From Phycisphaerales bacterium UBA1161 (GTDB lineage: Bacteria > Planctomycetota > Phycisphaerae > Tepidisphaerales > Tepidisphaeraceae), in assembly GCA_002311745.1 (NCBI GenBank), contig DBZL01000015.1, forward strand, positions 1 to 34,969: a stretch of DNA of 34,969 bases, in the 5' to 3' direction. Positions 32,550 to 34,969 of the stretch are shown here, piece by piece. The notes beneath the pieces were generated by a model. It was not told the DNA's origin. It saw nothing but the letters and a program-made list of their open reading frames with translations, and ran no database searches. A program made the translations under genes and the position numbers. Within the stretch, counting starts at the first letter, position 1. The number at the start of each line of letters is the position of its first letter.

Positions 32550-33287
32550 GTGCCCGATACCCGAAAGCATCGCGGCCCACATCCGGAGGACGCACGGCTC
32601 TTCGCCCCGGCCGCTTGGCCGCGGCTTGCTTCCGCCGTGGCCGACCTCTCCCTCCTGCTCACCCGCGGCTACGCCCAGAACTCGGCCTTAAAAATAGTCG
32701 GCGATCGTCACGAATTGACCGCGCGACAGCGCATGGCCGTCGCCCGCGCCGCCTGCCCGGATGACGCCCTACAACGCCGAAAGGCAGCCGAGGTGGACCG
32801 CCGCGATCTGGCCGGCCAAGGCTTGCTCATCGACGGCTACAACCTCTTGATGACCATCGAAACCGCCCTCGCGGGCGGCTTGGTCTTCCGCTGCCGGGAC
32901 GGCTGTCTGCGCGACATCGCCGGCGTGCATGGCACCTACCGCAAGGTGGATGAAACCATCCCCGCCATCGAGCAGATCGGCGCCGTCCTGGCACGCTTGG
33001 CCGTGAGCCGCGCCTGCTGGATTCTGGATAGCCCCGTCTCCAACAGCGGCCGCCTGGCGACCATCCTGCGAGGCGTCGCCGCCCAGCACACCTGGCCGTG
33101 GGAAACGCAGCTCCTGCCTCGCCCCGATCCCGTCCTCATCCAGTCGAGCGAGATCGTCGCCACCGCCGACAGCGCCATCCTCGACCGCACCACCCGCTGG
33201 TTCAACTTGGCCGCCGAAGTCGTTTGCGCCCTTAAGCTGCCATCCGCCCGCATCTCCGTCGACCTCGCCCCCGCCCAACCGTCATAA
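32550..33287 (+). CDS. DUF434-domain protein
   Basis: The 245-residue protein starts at GTG 32550; upstream in-frame codons are repeat-derived. Residues ~5-65 (RKHRGPHPEDARLFAP...LLTRGYAQNSALKIVGDRHELTARQRMAVARAAC) are a clear DUF434 domain. The remainder (LLIDGYNLLMTIETAL..., GVHGTYRKVDETIPAIEQIG, WILDSPVSNSGRLA) is the companion domain normally fused to it. The LLIDGYNLL segment recalls the first acidic motif of PIN/NYN-type nucleases, so RNA cleavage is conceivable but unproven. A taaaat word at 32534-32539 could be a -10 box, giving an almost leaderless mRNA. Confidence 0.78.
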   Translation: MPDTRKHRGPHPEDARLFAPAAWPRLASAVADLSLLLTRGYAQNSALKIVGDRHELTARQRMAVARAACPDDALQRRKAAEVDRRDLAGQGLLIDGYNLLMTIETALAGGLVFRCRDGCLRDIAGVHGTYRKVDETIPAIEQIGAVLARLAVSRACWILDSPVSNSGRLATILRGVAAQHTWPWETQLLPRPDPVLIQSSEIVATADSAILDRTTRWFNLAAEVVCALKLPSARISVDLAPAQPS

Positions 33288-33340
33288 TGACTGCCGACCG
33301 CCGTCGCTTTGCTGTTGCTTTTTCCCCTCTCCTCTTTACC

Positions 33341-33375
33341 CTCTAGCTTCTAGTTTCTAGCTTCTAGCTTCTAGC
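33341..33375 (+). repeat. Heptamer repeat (ttctagc)5 directly before the sixA-like start
   Basis: Five tandem units (ctctagc, ttctagt, then three ttctagc) end three bases before the ATG at 33379, so no normal ribosome-binding site is present. A pyrimidine tract (tttttcccctctcctcttta) precedes them. Change in unit number would alter spacing of any upstream signal. Confidence 0.8.
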
Positions 33376-33378
33376 TAT

Positions 33379-33843
33379 ATGCGGCTGTATCTGGTGCAAC
33401 ACGGCGAGGCGCATCCCGAAAACGTGGATCCGCAGCGGCGCCTCACCGATAAGGGGATACACGACACGAAAAAGGTGGCCCAGTTCCTTCGGCCGCTGAA
33501 GCTGTCGGTGGAGGCAATCTGGCACAGCGGCAAGCCGCGGGCCAGCCAGACCGCCCAAATCCTGGCCTCCGGCGTGTCGGCCCGGCAGGGTCTGGTGCAA
33601 CGCGATGACCTTAATCCCAACGATCGCGTGGCCCCGGTGCGAAAAGCAATCGAGCAGTCGCCACACGATCGGATGATCGTCGGCCACCTGCCGTTTCTGG
33701 GAAAGCTGGCGGCGATGCTCGTCACCGGCAATAAGGACAGTGAAGTCCTGGCCTTCCGATACGGCGGCGTGGTCTGCCTCGAACGTGCCGACGACGGCTC
33801 TTGGCGGCTCGCCTGGATGGTCGTGCCGGATTTTCTCGATTGA
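33379..33843 (+). CDS. sixA: SixA-like phosphohistidine phosphatase
   Basis: The 154-residue protein belongs to the histidine phosphatase superfamily, whose SixA members remove phosphate from phosphohistidine in relay proteins. The catalytic histidine is in LVQHGEA (a Q replaces the usual R of RHG). IWHSGKPRASQTAQ and the second histidine in IVGHLPFLGKLAA are also as expected. The length is typical. The gene follows the DUF434 gene after 91 bases and faces the EF-P-like gene tail to tail, with only 3 bases between stops. Confidence 0.85.
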   Translation: MRLYLVQHGEAHPENVDPQRRLTDKGIHDTKKVAQFLRPLKLSVEAIWHSGKPRASQTAQILASGVSARQGLVQRDDLNPNDRVAPVRKAIEQSPHDRMIVGHLPFLGKLAAMLVTGNKDSEVLAFRYGGVVCLERADDGSWRLAWMVVPDFLD

Positions 33844-33846
33844 TGC

Positions 33847-34401
33847 TTACGCCTTGCCCAGGTATTGCCTGCTTCGCGTATCGACGCGAATGACGTCGCC
33901 GGTCTTGATGAACAGGGGCACGTGAATGGTGAGGCCGTTTTCCAGCTTCGCGTCTTTGAGGACACTGCCCGCCGCGCCGACCGCGTGTGCCGGGGCCGCG
34001 GTGTCGGCGATTCGCACGGCCACCGACTCGGGCATCTCCAGGCGCAGCGGCTGCTCGCCGGCGTAAAGCACGCGGAATTCCTCCCCCTCCTTCAAGAACG
34101 GCTCGCACCCGTGCAGCGCCGCCTCGGCGAGTTCAATTTCCTCAAAGCTCTGTGAATCCATGAAGAGGTGGGCTTTGCCCTTGGCATACAGGTACTGCAT
34201 GGGGCGGTAGGTGCAGGCAACTTCCTCGATGGGCATCAGCTCATCCAGCGTGCGCTCGATGTGCTGAGCCTCCAGGGCGCCGTGCAAGGCGACGTGCACG
34301 ACCGGGCGCTGCTTGCCGCTGTGGCGCTCGGCGACGTTGTCCACGAACCAGTAGCGGCCTTGGTACCGCAGCAGAGACCCGCGACGCAATGGCACGTTCA
34401 T
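33847..34401 (-). CDS. efp: Elongation factor P-like protein
   Basis: The 184-residue protein has the three-domain EF-P layout. There is an N-terminal KOW-like domain (MNVPLRRGSLLRYQGRYW), a central OB domain (RPMQYLYAKGKAHLFMDSQSFEEIEL) and a C-terminal OB domain ending VPLFIKTGDVIRVDTRSRQYLGKA. The loop that normally carries the modified lysine reads RHSGKQRP (K30), not the common PGKGxA, so it is a divergent member and its modification is uncertain. I start at ATG 34401, which gives the family length; the longer frame lacks similarity. EF-P relieves ribosome stalling at proline runs. Confidence 0.82.
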   Translation of the reverse strand: MNVPLRRGSLLRYQGRYWFVDNVAERHSGKQRPVVHVALHGALEAQHIERTLDELMPIEEVACTYRPMQYLYAKGKAHLFMDSQSFEEIELAEAALHGCEPFLKEGEEFRVLYAGEQPLRLEMPESVAVRIADTAAPAHAVGAAGSVLKDAKLENGLTIHVPLFIKTGDVIRVDTRSRQYLGKA

Positions 34402-34552
34402 GGCGACTCCCTGTGCCGCCTCCCGCGTCACATTTTCCCACTTGGCCCGCTGCGCCTCAAGAAAAAGTACATGACCGGCCGAGCCGCCGATGTTCAATCG
34501 ACTTTTGCGACGTAACCACCGCGTCCCCAATCACTTGGGACGATTTTTCGGC

Positions 34553-34938
34553 AAAAATGAAAAAGAATCATTAGCCCCCCAGGGCGCGCTTCGAACTGTA
34601 ATTGCACGTTTTGGCAGTCCATCGACAACCGCTTTAGTGAAGCGGGGCTACGATCCGTCCGCCCCCAAAAATCGACATTTCCAGCCTCTCCGTGGCTGCT
34701 CTGAGCCTCGGAATTCCCAGCGTCTTTGTTCGATCTTCACTGATCTTCGCGTTTTCCAAGCGATTTTGAGGAAAAGCCAAAGGCAACCACGGAGGCACGG
34801 AGACACGGAGAAGACGGCGGAGCATGAAGCGATTGAACCGCGAAGCCGCGAAGGGCGCGAAGACAAATACGCCAAGTCGAGTGGGGCTGCGGCTGGCATC
34901 GTCTGAGCGCGAGCACTGGCGTCCCGGTTTCATTCGCC
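34553..34938 (-). repeat. Long inverted repeat, copy B
   Basis: This is the reverse-oriented partner of 32050-32412. The inner end begins caaaaatgaaaaagaatcat and the conserved hairpin is at 34629-34645. The outer part has ggcacggagacacggagaag and cgaagccgcgaagggcgcga. It fills most of the 568-base gap upstream of the EF-P-like gene. Near its outer edge CCCGGTTTCAT occurs twice (34923-34933, 34937-34947). The last bases to 34969 show nothing else. Confidence 0.85.
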
Positions 34939-34969
34939 CGGTTTCATGTAACTGTTTACCGTCGCGTCA

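Overview
The window is about 35 kb of GC-rich bacterial chromosome. It most likely comes from a planctomycete (Planctomycetota, perhaps Phycisphaerae). This assignment is an inference from six secreted proteins with VPEP...LARRRR-type PEP-CTERM tails, a GH28 enzyme with a dockerin-like double EF-hand just before such a tail, a TPR-rich glycosyltransferase-like protein, and many low-complexity intergenic repeats. No rRNA, tRNA, CRISPR array or transposase gene was recognised.

Layout. (1) 1-1704: a 14-helix DHA2-type drug exporter. (2) 1832-5982: a Tat-exported, PaoABC-like molybdenum hydroxylase (2Fe-2S, molybdopterin and FAD/4Fe-4S subunits) followed by a small Cys-rich protein. (3) 5986-10378: a secreted CE8 pectinesterase and a PEP-CTERM GH28 polygalacturonase-type enzyme, which together suggest homogalacturonan breakdown. 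(4) 10379-22366: an accessory block of five more PEP-CTERM proteins (a four-module beta-solenoid, two HAF-repeat paralogues, a propeller-like protein and a short one) plus a TPR/glycosyltransferase-like protein. This block is full of internal duplications: leaders, tails and broken 3' gene ends recur between its genes. (5) 27585-22390, minus strand: a compact overlapping operon for a group 3b [NiFe] hydrogenase (beta, gamma, delta, alpha), its C-terminal processing protease and an ACT-domain protein. (6) 28088-31838: a single-chain Type IIG-like restriction-modification protein and an orphan DUF433 antitoxin-like gene. (7) 31854-34969: a repeat-rich segment in which two inverted ~350-bp copies flank a DUF434 protein, a SixA-like phosphatase and an EF-P-like factor.

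The most unusual signals are non-coding. A ~257-bp sequence with an invariant 59-bp core lies upstream of two PEP-CTERM genes (10580-10836 and 18905-19162). A hairpin leader with the adjoining N-terminal codons is duplicated at 19317 and 20357. A 66-bp gene-end fragment occurs three times, once fused to a piece of the ACT gene end. Degenerate hexamer repeats form two opposed arms at 31854-32040, beside the long inverted repeat. Together they suggest a surface-protein locus being rearranged by recombination between short repeats, with leader and anchor cassettes re-used around changing bodies. That interpretation is inferred; the repeats themselves are seen directly.
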